Source of the DNA: JAXMCI01 sp046349435
Lineage (GTDB): Bacteria; Pseudomonadota; Alphaproteobacteria; Dongiales; Dongiaceae
NCBI GenBank assembly: GCA_046349435.1
Contig: JAXMCI010000031.1
Location: forward strand, 1 to 64,000
Direction: 5' to 3'
DNA: 64,000 nucleotides
Shown here: positions 51,006 through 58,500 of the stretch, piece after piece
Layout: the number at the start of each line of letters is the position of its first letter
How positions within the stretch are numbered: position 1 is the stretch's first letter
The notes under the pieces: model-generated
What the model saw: the letters and a program-made list of their open reading frames with translations, nothing else
Database searches by the model: none
Told to the model about the DNA's origin: nothing
Made by a program: the position numbers and the translations under genes

Positions 51006-52039
51006 CACGCGTCCTTGGCCGCTTCCTTGCCGCTCACCCCCGCCTCGGCGAAGGTCGCCATGCCGGCGTGGCAGGCGGCGGCGGCGCGCAGGATCGGGAT
51101 GGCGAGCGCCGCGCCGGAGGCCTCGCCCAGCCGCATGCCGAGATCGAGCAGCGGCCGCCGCCCGATCGCCGCCAGCAGCCGCCGATGGCCGGGCTCGGCC
51201 GAGCAGTGGGCGACCTGGCAATGGTCGAGCGCGCGCGGGTCGAGGCGGAGCAGCACGGCCGCCGCCACGGTGCAGGCGAAGCCGTCGAGCAGCACCGGCA
51301 CGCGGGCGAGCCGGGCCGCCAGCACGGCACCGGCGATGGCGGCGAGCTCGCGCCCGCCCAGCCGGCGCAGCACCTCGAGCGGCTCGCCGAGCGCGTCGGC
51401 GTGGCGGGCCAGCCCGGCCGCGACCACCTCAGTCTTGCGCTGCAGCGCCGCGCCGGCGACGCCGGTGCCGGGCCCGGTCCAGTCGGCGGCGCTGCCGCCG
51501 AACAGCGCGGCGGCGACCGCCGAGGCCGCGGTGGTGTTGGCGATGCCCATCTCGCCGAGGCAGAGCAGGTCGATCCCGGGCTCGACCGCCATCATGCCGT
51601 AGGCGGCGGCGCGCGCGCACTCCTCGGCGGAGAGCGCCGGCCCGGCGGTGAAGTCGGCGGTCGGCTCCTCCAGCGCCATCTCGTAGACGCGCAGCTCGGC
51701 GTCGGCGCTGCGGCAGCGCTGGTTCACCGCGGCGCCGCCGGCGACGAAGTTCTGCACCATCTGGGCGGTGACCGCGGCGGGAAAGGCCGAGACGCCGAGC
51801 GCCGCCACCCCGTGATTGCCGGCGAAGACCGCGACCCGCGGCCGCTCGATGCGCGGCGGGTGGCGCCCCTGCCAGGCGGCGAGCCAGGCCGCCAGCTCCT
51901 CGAGGCGGCCGAGCGCGCCCGGCGGCTTGGTCAGCTGCCCCTCGCGCGCCGCCGCCGCCGCCGCCGCTGCCTCGTCCGGGCCGGGCAGCTCGGGAATCAG
52001 GCGGCGGATCTCGTCCAGCGAGGCGATGGGCTGGCTCAC
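51005..52039 (-). CDS. cobT: Nicotinate-nucleotide--dimethylbenzimidazole phosphoribosyltransferase
   Basis: A 344-residue CobT with GTG start. Family signatures: LTKPPGALGRLEELAAWLAA near the N-terminus, VAVFAGNHGVAALGVSAFP, MVQNFVAGGAAVNQ, the active-site GEMGIANTTAASAV and GGRELAAIAGAVLAARL towards the C-terminus. It makes alpha-ribazole phosphate for the lower ligand of cobalamin from dimethylbenzimidazole and nicotinate mononucleotide. It is divergent from cobS; the adjacent YcaQ-like gene begins on its last base. No B12 riboswitch was recognised in the 169-base spacer. Confidence 0.95.
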   Translation of the reverse strand: MSQPIASLDEIRRLIPELPGPDEAAAAAAAAREGQLTKPPGALGRLEELAAWLAAWQGRHPPRIERPRVAVFAGNHGVAALGVSAFPAAVTAQMVQNFVAGGAAVNQRCRSADAELRVYEMALEEPTADFTAGPALSAEECARAAAYGMMAVEPGIDLLCLGEMGIANTTAASAVAAALFGGSAADWTGPGTGVAGAALQRKTEVVAAGLARHADALGEPLEVLRRLGGRELAAIAGAVLAARLARVPVLLDGFACTVAAAVLLRLDPRALDHCQVAHCSAEPGHRRLLAAIGRRPLLDLGMRLGEASGAALAIPILRAAAACHAGMATFAEAGVSGKEAAKDA

Positions 52040-52118
52040 GGCGTGGCGACTCCGGGGCGGGGGGGCGGCAGGGGCCGGACTCTACACGGATTCGGTTCGC
52101 GCGGAAGGCGAAGGCGCG

Positions 52119-52151
52119 CCGCGGTTCCGCCGCGGTTCCGCCGCGGTTCCC
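52119..52151 (+). repeat. Three copies of an 11-base tandem repeat
   Basis: CCGCGGTTCCG occurs three times in succession (last base C in the third), in the divergent spacer between cobT and cobS. Each copy contains the palindrome CCGCGG. Function not known; possibly a slippage-prone tract in the control region of the B12 genes. Confidence 0.65.
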
Positions 52152-52208
52152 CGGGCGGCCGCCCTGGCCTATAACCCTGGTCCGCTTCCCCGGAGCCGCC
52201 CGCCCGCG

Positions 52209-52961
52209 ATGCCCGACCCCTCGCCCGCCCGCGCCGCCGCTCAGCTGCGCGTGGCCCTCGGCTTCCTGACGCGCCTGCCGGTCGGCGCCGCCGGCAGCCT
52301 GGCGGCCGCGTCCTGGGCCTTCCCGGTGGCCGGCATCGTCGTCGGGCTGGCCGCCGCGCTCGCCTTCCGGCTGGCGCTGTGGCTGGCGCTGCCGCCGGCG
52401 CCGGCGGCGATCCTGGCGGTCGGCGTCGCGCTGCTGCTGACCGGCGCGCTGCACGAGGACGGGCTGGCCGACCTCGCCGACGGGTTCGGCGGCGGGCGCG
52501 ACCGGACGGCCAAGCTCGCCATCATGCGCGACAGCCGGATCGGCAGCTACGGCGTGCTGGCGCTGGTGCTCAGCGTGCTGCTGCGCGTCGCGGCGCTGGC
52601 CAGCCTGCCGGCGCCGCACGGGGTGACCGCCGCGCTGGTCGCCGCCCACGCGCTGTCGCGCGCGCCGCTGCCGGCGGTGATGGCGCTGCTGCCGCCGGCC
52701 CGCCGCGACGGCCTGTCGGCGACGGCCGGGCGGCCGGGCGCGGGCGCCGCCGCGCTGGCCGTGCTGATCGGCGCCGCCGTCGCGCTGCTCGCGCTCGGCC
52801 CGGCGGCCGGCGTCGCGGCGATCGCCGCCGTCGCGGTCGCGGCATTCTGCCTGGCCGTGCTGGCGCAGCGCCAGGTCGGCGGCCAGACCGGCGACGTGCT
52901 GGGCGCGGTGCAGCAGGCCGGCGAGGCCGCCGTGCTGCTGGTCGCGGCCGCGGCCGTCTGA
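52209..52961 (+). CDS. cobS: Adenosylcobinamide-GDP ribazoletransferase
   Basis: A 250-residue integral membrane protein with the CobS pattern: VALGFLTRLPVG at the start, GALHEDGLADLADGFGGGRD (metal-binding acidic cluster) and IMRDSRIGSYGVLALVLSVL, then several alanine-rich spans. It joins adenosylcobinamide-GDP to alpha-ribazole (phosphate) to give adenosylcobalamin (phosphate) in the cytoplasmic membrane. It is followed after 29 bases by a CobC-like phosphatase and is divergent from cobT, so the window holds the tail-assembly end of the B12 pathway. Confidence 0.93.
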   Translation: MPDPSPARAAAQLRVALGFLTRLPVGAAGSLAAASWAFPVAGIVVGLAAALAFRLALWLALPPAPAAILAVGVALLLTGALHEDGLADLADGFGGGRDRTAKLAIMRDSRIGSYGVLALVLSVLLRVAALASLPAPHGVTAALVAAHALSRAPLPAVMALLPPARRDGLSATAGRPGAGAAALAVLIGAAVALLALGPAAGVAAIAAVAVAAFCLAVLAQRQVGGQTGDVLGAVQQAGEAAVLLVAAAAV

Positions 52962-52990
52962 GGATTCCAGTCTTTGCGAGGAGCGACAGC

Positions 52991-53647
52991 ATGAGCGAAG
53001 CGGCCGTCACCCGCTGGTGGTGGGTGCGCCACGCGCCGGTGACCTGCCATGGCGGGCGGATCTACGGGCAGGACGACCATCCCGCGGACTGCAGCGACGC
53101 CGACCTGTTCACCGCGCTGGCGGTGCGCCTGCCGCCGGACGCGCTCTGGGTCACCAGCCACCTGCAGCGCACCCACCAGACGGCGGCGGCGATCGGCAGC
53201 CATGGCGGGCTCGCGGTCCCCGAGGCGCTGGTCGAGCCCGGCATCGCCGAGCAGCATTTCGGCGAGTGGCAGGGCCTGACCAACGAGGAGGTGCGCGAGC
53301 GGCGCAACGGCGAGTGGCACCGATTCTGGCTGGCCCCGGCGCACGAGACGCCGCCCGGCGGCGAGAGCTTCCACCAGGTGGTCGACCGGGTCGGCGAGAC
53401 GGTGAGCCGGCTGACCCGCCTCAATCGCGGCCGCGACATCATCGCGGTGGCGCATGGCGGCTCGATCCGCGCGGCGCTGGCGCTGGCCCTCGGCGTCGAG
53501 CCGGAGCGCGCGCTCGCCTTCACCATCGACAACTGCTCGCTGACCCGGCTCGACCACATCGAGGGCGGGCCCGGCTTCACCGCCGCGGGTCACCCCGGCC
53601 ATTGGCGGATCGTCGCGGTCAACCTGCATCCGCGGCTGCCACGGTGA
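52991..53647 (+). CDS. Histidine phosphatase family protein, probably alpha-ribazole phosphatase (CobC-like)
   Basis: A 218-residue phosphoglycerate-mutase-fold enzyme. The catalytic motif is WWWVRHAPVTCHGGRIYG (R-H of the RHG/RHAP signature), followed by LWVTSHLQRTHQTAAAI, the acid residue region EQHFGEWQGLTNEEV and the second His in DIIAVAHGGSIRAAL. Members next to cobS remove the 5'-phosphate from ribazole or adenosylcobalamin phosphate, which makes that role likely here. RBS GCGAGGAGCGAC precedes the ATG. Confidence 0.85.
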   Translation: MSEAAVTRWWWVRHAPVTCHGGRIYGQDDHPADCSDADLFTALAVRLPPDALWVTSHLQRTHQTAAAIGSHGGLAVPEALVEPGIAEQHFGEWQGLTNEEVRERRNGEWHRFWLAPAHETPPGGESFHQVVDRVGETVSRLTRLNRGRDIIAVAHGGSIRAALALALGVEPERALAFTIDNCSLTRLDHIEGGPGFTAAGHPGHWRIVAVNLHPRLPR

Positions 53648-53799
53648 GGGGAACATGGAGCGGTCTCCACTGTTGGAGCAACGCTCGCGACAATCTGGCA
53701 GGATCTCTCGTGACGACCTTGGTGGCCGTTTCGCGACTCATTGCCTAGCTTGGCGAAGGAGTGCATGTTGTGCGGCAGCGTCGCGACCGAGGTAGCACG

Positions 53800-53973
53800 A
53801 TGCCGAGAGAACAGGTCAAGGCTCCGACCGACAGCCAGGAGATCGAGGCATTCCGGCGGGCTGCCCGCAAGCACACCAAGCGGGCGACCGCAAGTCGCGA
53901 AGCCGCGCGGAGGGAGCTGATCGCTCTGGGTATCCACACCAAATCGGGCAAGCTGACCAAGCACTACAAGTAG
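53800..53973 (+). CDS. Small basic protein, putative antitoxin of a two-gene locus
   Basis: A 57-residue protein: MPREQVKAPTDSQEIEAFRR, then AARKHTKRATASREAARREL and a C-terminal LGIHTKSGKLTKHYK. It is helical and strongly basic, with the T-A-S-x-E-x-A-R ... G-x-x-T-x-x-G-x-L-x-x-x-Y pattern found in short orphan proteins that often sit ahead of toxin-like genes. ATG chosen because GAGGT lies eight bases before it; a GTG at 53761 is in frame upstream but poorly supported. The next gene, with an ADP-ribosyltransferase-like pattern, starts nine bases after its stop. Base composition of both is less GC-rich than the flanks. Antitoxin role is inferred from size and position only. Confidence 0.6.
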   Translation: MPREQVKAPTDSQEIEAFRRAARKHTKRATASREAARRELIALGIHTKSGKLTKHYK

Positions 53974-53982
53974 GACGTCGTC

Positions 53983-54564
53983 ATGCACGCCCTCAGCACG
54001 TCCTTCGTGCTGGGCTATCATGGCTGCGACGCAAGCGTGGCCGAGCAATTGCTCTCGGGCATCGCCTTCCTTCCGAGCAACAATGACTACGATTGGCTCG
54101 GACCTGGCGTCTACTTCTGGGAGGCGAACCCGCGCCGCGGGCTGGATTTCGCAAGAGAGGTCCAGCGGACGGCTCGGGGCCAATCGGTCAGGTCGCCGGC
54201 GGTTGTAGGCGCGATCATCGAGCTGGGGCTCTGCCTGGACCTGACCACCATGAGCGGCGTCGAGCAAATCAGGATCGCTCACGCCGAGCTGATGCTGGTG
54301 CTCGACAAGTCCGGCCTCCCGATCCCTAGGAATCAATCCGGCGGGCTGCGCCGCAACCTCGACTGCGCAGTCATCCGCTATCTGCACCAGATCCGCAGCA
54401 TCAAGGGCGATCCGCCGGCCGACTCTGTCAAGGGCATCTTCATCGAGGGCAGGCCAGTCTACGAGGGATCAGGCTTCTACGAGAAGACGCACACTCAGAT
54501 CTGCGTCCGCGATCCGAACCGCATCAAGGGCGTGTTCCGCGTGGATCCAGGTCTTCTCGCATAG
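53983..54564 (+). CDS. Putative ADP-ribosyltransferase-fold toxin
   Basis: A 193-residue protein. Three blocks recall the PARP/ART fold used by many toxins: YHGCDASVAEQLLSG (His after Tyr, as in the H of H-Y-E/Q), YDWLGPGVYFWEANPRRGLD (Tyr in GxGVYFWE), and SGFYEKTHTQICVRDPNRIK (Glu/Gln before a strand) near the C-terminus. Proteins with the same YHG ... GIYFWE ... EKTHIQI...VRN blocks exist in scattered bacteria as uncharacterised ORFs. No signal peptide or membrane span. It probably modifies a cytoplasmic target using NAD, held in check by the preceding small protein. Fold and role are inference; the two-gene layout is seen directly. Confidence 0.65.
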   Translation: MHALSTSFVLGYHGCDASVAEQLLSGIAFLPSNNDYDWLGPGVYFWEANPRRGLDFAREVQRTARGQSVRSPAVVGAIIELGLCLDLTTMSGVEQIRIAHAELMLVLDKSGLPIPRNQSGGLRRNLDCAVIRYLHQIRSIKGDPPADSVKGIFIEGRPVYEGSGFYEKTHTQICVRDPNRIKGVFRVDPGLLA

Positions 54565-54665
54565 ATCACAAGCCTCCTCTCTGGCCGCCTGCCCCGCATT
54601 GCCAAAGCGCGGCCGCGCGGCTATCTCTGGATGGCAGCCCTTCCGCCGCACAGGAGACTTCCGCG

Positions 54666-55349
54666 ATGACGACTCGACGCGACTTCCTCGCCGGCCTCGG
54701 CTTGCTCGCCGCCGGCGCGGCGCTGCCGCGGCGGGCCGACGCCCAGATGTCCGACCAGCAGGCGCTGGTCGACAAGTCGCGCGTCACCTTCGGGACGCTG
54801 GTCACCGGCGAGCAGTTCAGGGAGATGCCGGACTTCGTCAAGCGCGCGAAGGCAGTGCTGATCTTCCCCGACCTGCTGAAGGCGGGGTTCATCATCGGCG
54901 GCGAGGGCGGCTCCGGCATCCTCTGCGTGCGCGACCCGCAGCGCGGCTGGAGCGACCCCGCCTTCTACACCATGCTCTCCGGCAGCATCGGGCTGCAGAT
55001 CGGCGGGCAGATCTCGCAGGTGGTGTTCACGCTGATGAGCCAGCGGGCGGTCGACGCCATCCTGGAGAACCAGATGAAGTTCGGCGGCAATGTCAGCCTC
55101 GCCATGGGCCCGATCGGCGGCAGCGTCGGCGGCTCCACGACGACCAACATGGAAGCCGACGTCTACAGCTTCGCCACCGCCCAGGGCCTGTTCGTCGGCA
55201 TGTCGTTCGACGGCGCGGGGGTGCTGAAGAAGGACGACTACAACACCGCCTATTACGGCCAGGGCGCCACGCCCTACGGCATCGTCATCGAGCAGCGCTT
55301 CCACAACCCCGGCGCGCAGCAGCTGCGGACCGACCTCGGCAGGTTCTGA
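54666..55349 (+). CDS. SYLF (YSC84-like) lipid-binding domain protein, Tat-exported
   Basis: A 227-residue protein. The N-terminus MTTRRDFLAGLGLLAAGAAL has a twin-arginine motif and hydrophobic stretch, with likely cleavage near ADAQM. The mature part is one SYLF domain: KAVLIFPDLLKAGFIIGGEG followed by GSGILCVRD, SIGLQIGGQISQVVFTLMSQ and GGSVGGSTTTNMEADVYSFA. In eukaryotes this domain binds phosphoinositides; bacterial versions are periplasmic with unknown ligand. RBS AGGAG seven bases before the ATG. The next gene starts one base after its stop, so they may share a transcript. Confidence 0.9.
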   Translation: MTTRRDFLAGLGLLAAGAALPRRADAQMSDQQALVDKSRVTFGTLVTGEQFREMPDFVKRAKAVLIFPDLLKAGFIIGGEGGSGILCVRDPQRGWSDPAFYTMLSGSIGLQIGGQISQVVFTLMSQRAVDAILENQMKFGGNVSLAMGPIGGSVGGSTTTNMEADVYSFATAQGLFVGMSFDGAGVLKKDDYNTAYYGQGATPYGIVIEQRFHNPGAQQLRTDLGRF

Positions 55350-55350
55350 G

Positions 55351-55827
55351 ATGGCCGGCTCCCGCGGCCGGGCGCGGCAGGCGGCGCCGCCGGAAGAGGC
55401 GCCGTTCTGGCGCACCACGCCGCTCGCCGAGATGACGCCGGCGCAGTGGGAGTCGCTGTGCGACGGCTGCGGCCGCTGCTGCCTGATCAAGCTGGAGTAC
55501 GAGGACACCGGCGAGATCGACTGGACCAACATCGCCTGCCGGCAGCTCGATCCGGAAACCTGCAAGTGCCGCAACTACGCGCTGCGCCGGACCCTGGTCG
55601 AGGACTGCCTGTCGCTGACCCCGGCGATGATCGACCGGCTCGCCTGGCTGCCGGCGACCTGCGGCTACCGGCTGGTCGCCGAGGGACGCGACCTCCAGTG
55701 GTGGCACCCGCTGGTCTCGGGCAGCGCCGAGACGGTGCACCAGGCCGGCATCTCGGTGCGCCGCAAGGTGATCGGAGAGGACGAGGCGGGCCCGCCCGAG
55801 GACCACGTCGTCGACTGGCTGGAATAG
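55351..55827 (+). CDS. YcgN family cysteine-cluster protein
   Basis: A 158-residue cytoplasmic protein of the UPF0260/YcgN family. The signature is the cysteine array LCDGCGRCCLIKLEYEDTGE, then ACRQLDPETCKCRNYALRR and DCLSLTP...LPATCGYRL, about eight cysteines that could bind a metal or an iron-sulfur cluster. WWHPLVSGS and HVVDWLE near the end are also typical. The molecular role has not been settled. It is separated from the SYLF gene by one base. Confidence 0.9.
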   Translation: MAGSRGRARQAAPPEEAPFWRTTPLAEMTPAQWESLCDGCGRCCLIKLEYEDTGEIDWTNIACRQLDPETCKCRNYALRRTLVEDCLSLTPAMIDRLAWLPATCGYRLVAEGRDLQWWHPLVSGSAETVHQAGISVRRKVIGEDEAGPPEDHVVDWLE

Positions 55828-55831
55828 CCGT

Positions 55832-55987
55832 CTAGCTGTCGCTGACGGGAAGCGGCGGGGAGACCGCGGCGACCCGGTGCGGAACCGGGTCGAGCAGCAG
55901 GTTGAGGGCGAAGACGAGGATCGCCGCCATGGCGAAGCGGAGCAGGACGCCCAACGTGGCAGGAACCGCCGGCAGACCTCGCATCAT
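55832..55987 (-). CDS. Small single-span membrane protein of unknown function
   Basis: A 51-residue frame beginning MMRGLPAVPATLGVLLRFAM, with a single hydrophobic segment (LLRFAMAAILVFALNLLL) followed by a proline-rich tail ending LPVSDS. A strong GAGGGGATG-type ribosome-binding site (GGGAGCGGGGAGGGG) precedes the start. It converges on ycgN four bases away and diverges from the Ada-like gene. No family recognised; small membrane proteins of this type are easily missed. Reasonable RBS and clean hydrophobic profile are the only support. Confidence 0.45.
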   Translation of the reverse strand: MMRGLPAVPATLGVLLRFAMAAILVFALNLLLDPVPHRVAAVSPPLPVSDS

Positions 55988-56162
55988 CCCCTCCCCGCTC
56001 CCTCACCGGGATCCGGCGCGGCCGACGGCCGCACCCGACTCTTCAATGAACGCGCCGGCGGCCGGTTCCCTACGGCGGGCGCGAGCGCAGCAAGCATCGG
56101 ATAGAGACAGGCCCGCCTTGCGCCCAGATTACGCCGGAGGCAATTCGAGCGAGGACGAGGCG

Positions 56163-57068
56163 ATGAACATGGCATATCGCGCGGCAGCCCCGGCGGAGCG
56201 CGCCGCCGCCCTGCCGCCGGCCCGGCTGGCGACCGTGCAGCGGGCCTGCCGCTACATCGAGCAGCGGGTCGCCGACGGCGAGGGCGGCGCGGTGACCCTG
56301 GCCGAGCTCGGTCGCCACTGCCGGATGAGCCCGTGGCACCTGCAGCGGCTGTTCAAGCAGGCGACCGGGGTGACGCCGCGGCAATATGGCGATGCGCGGC
56401 GGCTGGAGCGGCTGCGCGCCGGGCTGCAGCAGGGCGACGGCGTCGCCGCCGCCACCTACGAGGCCGGCTTCGGCTCCTCCAGCCGGGTCTACGAGCGGGC
56501 CGACGCGGCGCTCGGCATGACCCCGGCGACCTATGCGCGGGGCGGCAGGGGCGCCGAGATCGCCTATGCCAGCGCGCCGACGCCGCTCGGCCGGCTGCTG
56601 GTGGCGGCGACGCGGCGCGGCGTCTGCTTCGTCAGCCTGGGCGAGGCCGACGGGCCGCTCGAGGGAGCGCTGGCGGCCGAGTTCCCCGCCGCCATCCGCC
56701 GCCGCGATCCCGACGCGCTCGGCGCCGCGCTCGACGGGCTGGTCGCCTATCTCGAGGGCGCCGCGCCGCCGCCCGACCTGCCGCTCGACATCCGCTGCAC
56801 CGCCTTCCAGCGGCGGGTCTGGGAGGAGCTGCGCCGCATCCCGCTGGGCGAGACCCGCAGCTATCGCGAGATCGCCGAGCGGCTGGGCGAGCCCCAGGCC
56901 CAGCGCGCCGTCGGGCGGGCCTGCGCCAGCAACCCGGTGGCCCTGGTGGTGCCCTGCCACCGCGCCGTGCGCAGCGACGGCGGGCCGTCCGGCTATCGCT
57001 GGGGCGGCGCCCGCAAGCGGGCCCTGCTGGCCCTCGAGCAGGCGGAGGCGGCCACGGCTAAGCGCTGA
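56163..57068 (+). CDS. Ada-like bifunctional regulator / O6-methylguanine-DNA methyltransferase without the N-terminal zinc domain
   Basis: A 301-residue protein. Residues about 20-120 are an AraC-type helix-turn-helix domain (VTLAELGRHCRMSPWHLQRL followed by FKQATGVTPRQYGDARR). The remainder is the alkyltransferase: FQRRVWEELRRIPLGETRSY, and the methyl-accepting Cys in NPVALVVPCHRAVRSDGG followed by PSGYRWGG. Full-length Ada has an extra 80-residue N-terminal domain with a Cys that accepts methylphosphotriester groups and switches on transcription; that domain is absent, so the activation signal must differ. Start at ATG 56163 follows GAGGACGAGG. Stands alone, so probably self-regulated. Confidence 0.88.
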   Translation: MNMAYRAAAPAERAAALPPARLATVQRACRYIEQRVADGEGGAVTLAELGRHCRMSPWHLQRLFKQATGVTPRQYGDARRLERLRAGLQQGDGVAAATYEAGFGSSSRVYERADAALGMTPATYARGGRGAEIAYASAPTPLGRLLVAATRRGVCFVSLGEADGPLEGALAAEFPAAIRRRDPDALGAALDGLVAYLEGAAPPPDLPLDIRCTAFQRRVWEELRRIPLGETRSYREIAERLGEPQAQRAVGRACASNPVALVVPCHRAVRSDGGPSGYRWGGARKRALLALEQAEAATAKR

Positions 57069-57085
57069 GCGGCGGGATGGCCGGT

Positions 57086-57105
57086 GCCGGGGCCTGCGCC
57101 CCGGC
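57086..57105 (+). terminator. GC-rich stem-loop after the Ada-like gene
   Basis: GCCGGGGC and GCCCCGGC are perfect eight-base complements with a four-base loop (CTGC), 17 bases beyond the stop. A short direct repeat (CTGGCGCGCGGCC / CTGGCGCGCAGGC) follows at about 57127-57152. No T tract, so termination strength is uncertain. Confidence 0.45.
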
Positions 57106-57210
57106 CCGGCCGGCCGGCGCGCGGCCCTGGCGCGCGGCCCTGGCGCGCAGGCGGGAACGCGGGACCGGCGCGACCGGTCTTGATCCGGCGGGCCGGGCGG
57201 CGCTATAGCA

Positions 57211-58011
57211 ATGGCCATGAGCCGCCCTTCCAGCCCGCCCCGGACGATCCAGAGAAGCCCGGCGGGCGGGCGGAAAATCCTGCCGAATCAGCGGGTTGCC
57301 AATCAGCTCGGGCCGGACGGCGAGCATCTGCTGGCGGTCGACGACCAGCTTGTTCCCCTGGTGTTCCAGCCCAACAAGCGGGCCCGCCGGATCATCATCA
57401 GGCTCGACCAGTTCAAGGCGCGGGTGGTGGTGGTGCTGCCCGCCCGCGCCACCCGCGACCAGGGCCGCCGCTTCGCGCTGCTCAACAAGGGCTGGATCCG
57501 CGACCGGCTGGCGGCGCTGCCGCCGGCGGTGCCGTTCGCCCATGGCTGCACCATCCCCTATCTCGGCGTGCCCTACCGGATCCGCCACCGGCCGGGCGCG
57601 CGCGGCACGGTGTGGCGCGAGAACGGCGAGATCCATGTCGCCGGCCAGCCAGAGCACCTGCCGCGCCGGCTCGAGGACTGGCTGAAGCGCGAGGCGCGCC
57701 GCGAGATCGAGCGCCGCGCCTTCGCCAAGGCCGAGGCGCTCGGCCGGCGCATCGCCCGCATCACGCTGCGCGACCCGCGCAGCCGCTGGGGCAGTTGCTC
57801 GCCCTCGGGCGAGCTGTCCTTCTCCTGGCGCCTGGTGCTGGCGCCGCGCCGGGTGCTCGACTACGTGGTCGCCCACGAGGTGGCGCATCTCAAGGAGATG
57901 AACCACGGGCCGCGCTTCTGGCGGCTGACCGCCGAGCTGACCCGCGCCGACGTCGACGAGGCGCGCGCCTGGCTGCACGAGGAAGGGCCGGGGCTGCACC
58001 GCTTCGGCTGA
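57211..58011 (+). CDS. M48-type (YgjP/DUF45) zinc metalloprotease family protein
   Basis: A 266-residue protein. The zinc-binding HExxH is in YVVAHEVAHLKEMNHGPRFW, with the downstream His in NHGPRFW as third ligand, and RSRWGSCSPSGELSFSWRLV just before, the pattern of the YgjP-like/SprT-type (DUF45) family. The N-terminal half contains KRARRIIIRLDQFKARVVVV and GKWIRDRL-like LLNKGWIRDRLAALPPAVPF, also family-typical. No signal peptide or membrane span, so cytoplasmic. Members are predicted metal-dependent hydrolases with unknown substrates. ATG at 57211 or the next ATG two codons on are both possible. Confidence 0.88.
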   Translation: MAMSRPSSPPRTIQRSPAGGRKILPNQRVANQLGPDGEHLLAVDDQLVPLVFQPNKRARRIIIRLDQFKARVVVVLPARATRDQGRRFALLNKGWIRDRLAALPPAVPFAHGCTIPYLGVPYRIRHRPGARGTVWRENGEIHVAGQPEHLPRRLEDWLKREARREIERRAFAKAEALGRRIARITLRDPRSRWGSCSPSGELSFSWRLVLAPRRVLDYVVAHEVAHLKEMNHGPRFWRLTAELTRADVDEARAWLHEEGPGLHRFG

Positions 58012-58027
58012 GGGGGTACTGCCGGCC

Positions 58028-58480
58028 TCACGCCAGCAGCGGCACGTCCGGCACCCAGACATAGCCGTCGGGATCCACCAGGTAGGCCTCGCGCAGCCCG
58101 TGCGGCTTGTCGGCCGGCGGCGCCAGCACCGGGTCGCCGCGGGCCGCGGCGGCGGCGGCGGCGCGGTCGGGATCGCAGCCATGCAGCCGCAGCTCGACGC
58201 CGGCGCCGCGCAGCGCCCCGTCGCCGGTCAGGCCGAGCAGCGGGTGGTCGCCATAGGTGTGGTCGGCGTGCAGCATCCACTCCGCCGGCGCGCCGCCGCC
58301 GGGAAAGCGCAGCACCGCGAAATCCGCATCGCCATAGACCAGGCTGGCGCCGAGCACCGCCTGCTGCCAGGCGACCGAGCGCGCGATGTCGCGCACCAGC
58401 AGGTTGACGCCGAGCCCGGCGAGCGACCGGCCATAGGCCGGCGCCGGCATCCAGGGCTGCCCCTCGCGCTTGCTCGCCAT
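58028..58480 (-). CDS. VOC family protein
   Basis: A 150-residue vicinal oxygen chelate protein: GLGVNLLVRDIARSVAWQQA in the first beta-alpha-beta unit, FAVLRFPGGG and HADHTYGDHPLLGL, then GVELRLHGCDPDRAAAAAAA and YLVDPDGYVWVPDVPLL in the second. These are the glyoxalase/bleomycin-resistance fold halves. ATG 58480 gives MASKREGQPWMPAPAYGRSL. It lies directly downstream of the PBP1A gene, 20 bases apart, and may be cotranscribed. No substrate clue. Confidence 0.82.
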   Translation of the reverse strand: MASKREGQPWMPAPAYGRSLAGLGVNLLVRDIARSVAWQQAVLGASLVYGDADFAVLRFPGGGAPAEWMLHADHTYGDHPLLGLTGDGALRGAGVELRLHGCDPDRAAAAAAARGDPVLAPPADKPHGLREAYLVDPDGYVWVPDVPLLA

Positions 58481-58500
58481 GTGCCGCACCCCCGCCGCGG

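Noticed and set aside
52040..52208. Possible cobalamin riboswitch between cobT and cobS
   Set aside because: The spacer is short and I could not find the conserved B12-box or the paired arms; only an 11-base tandem repeat is present.
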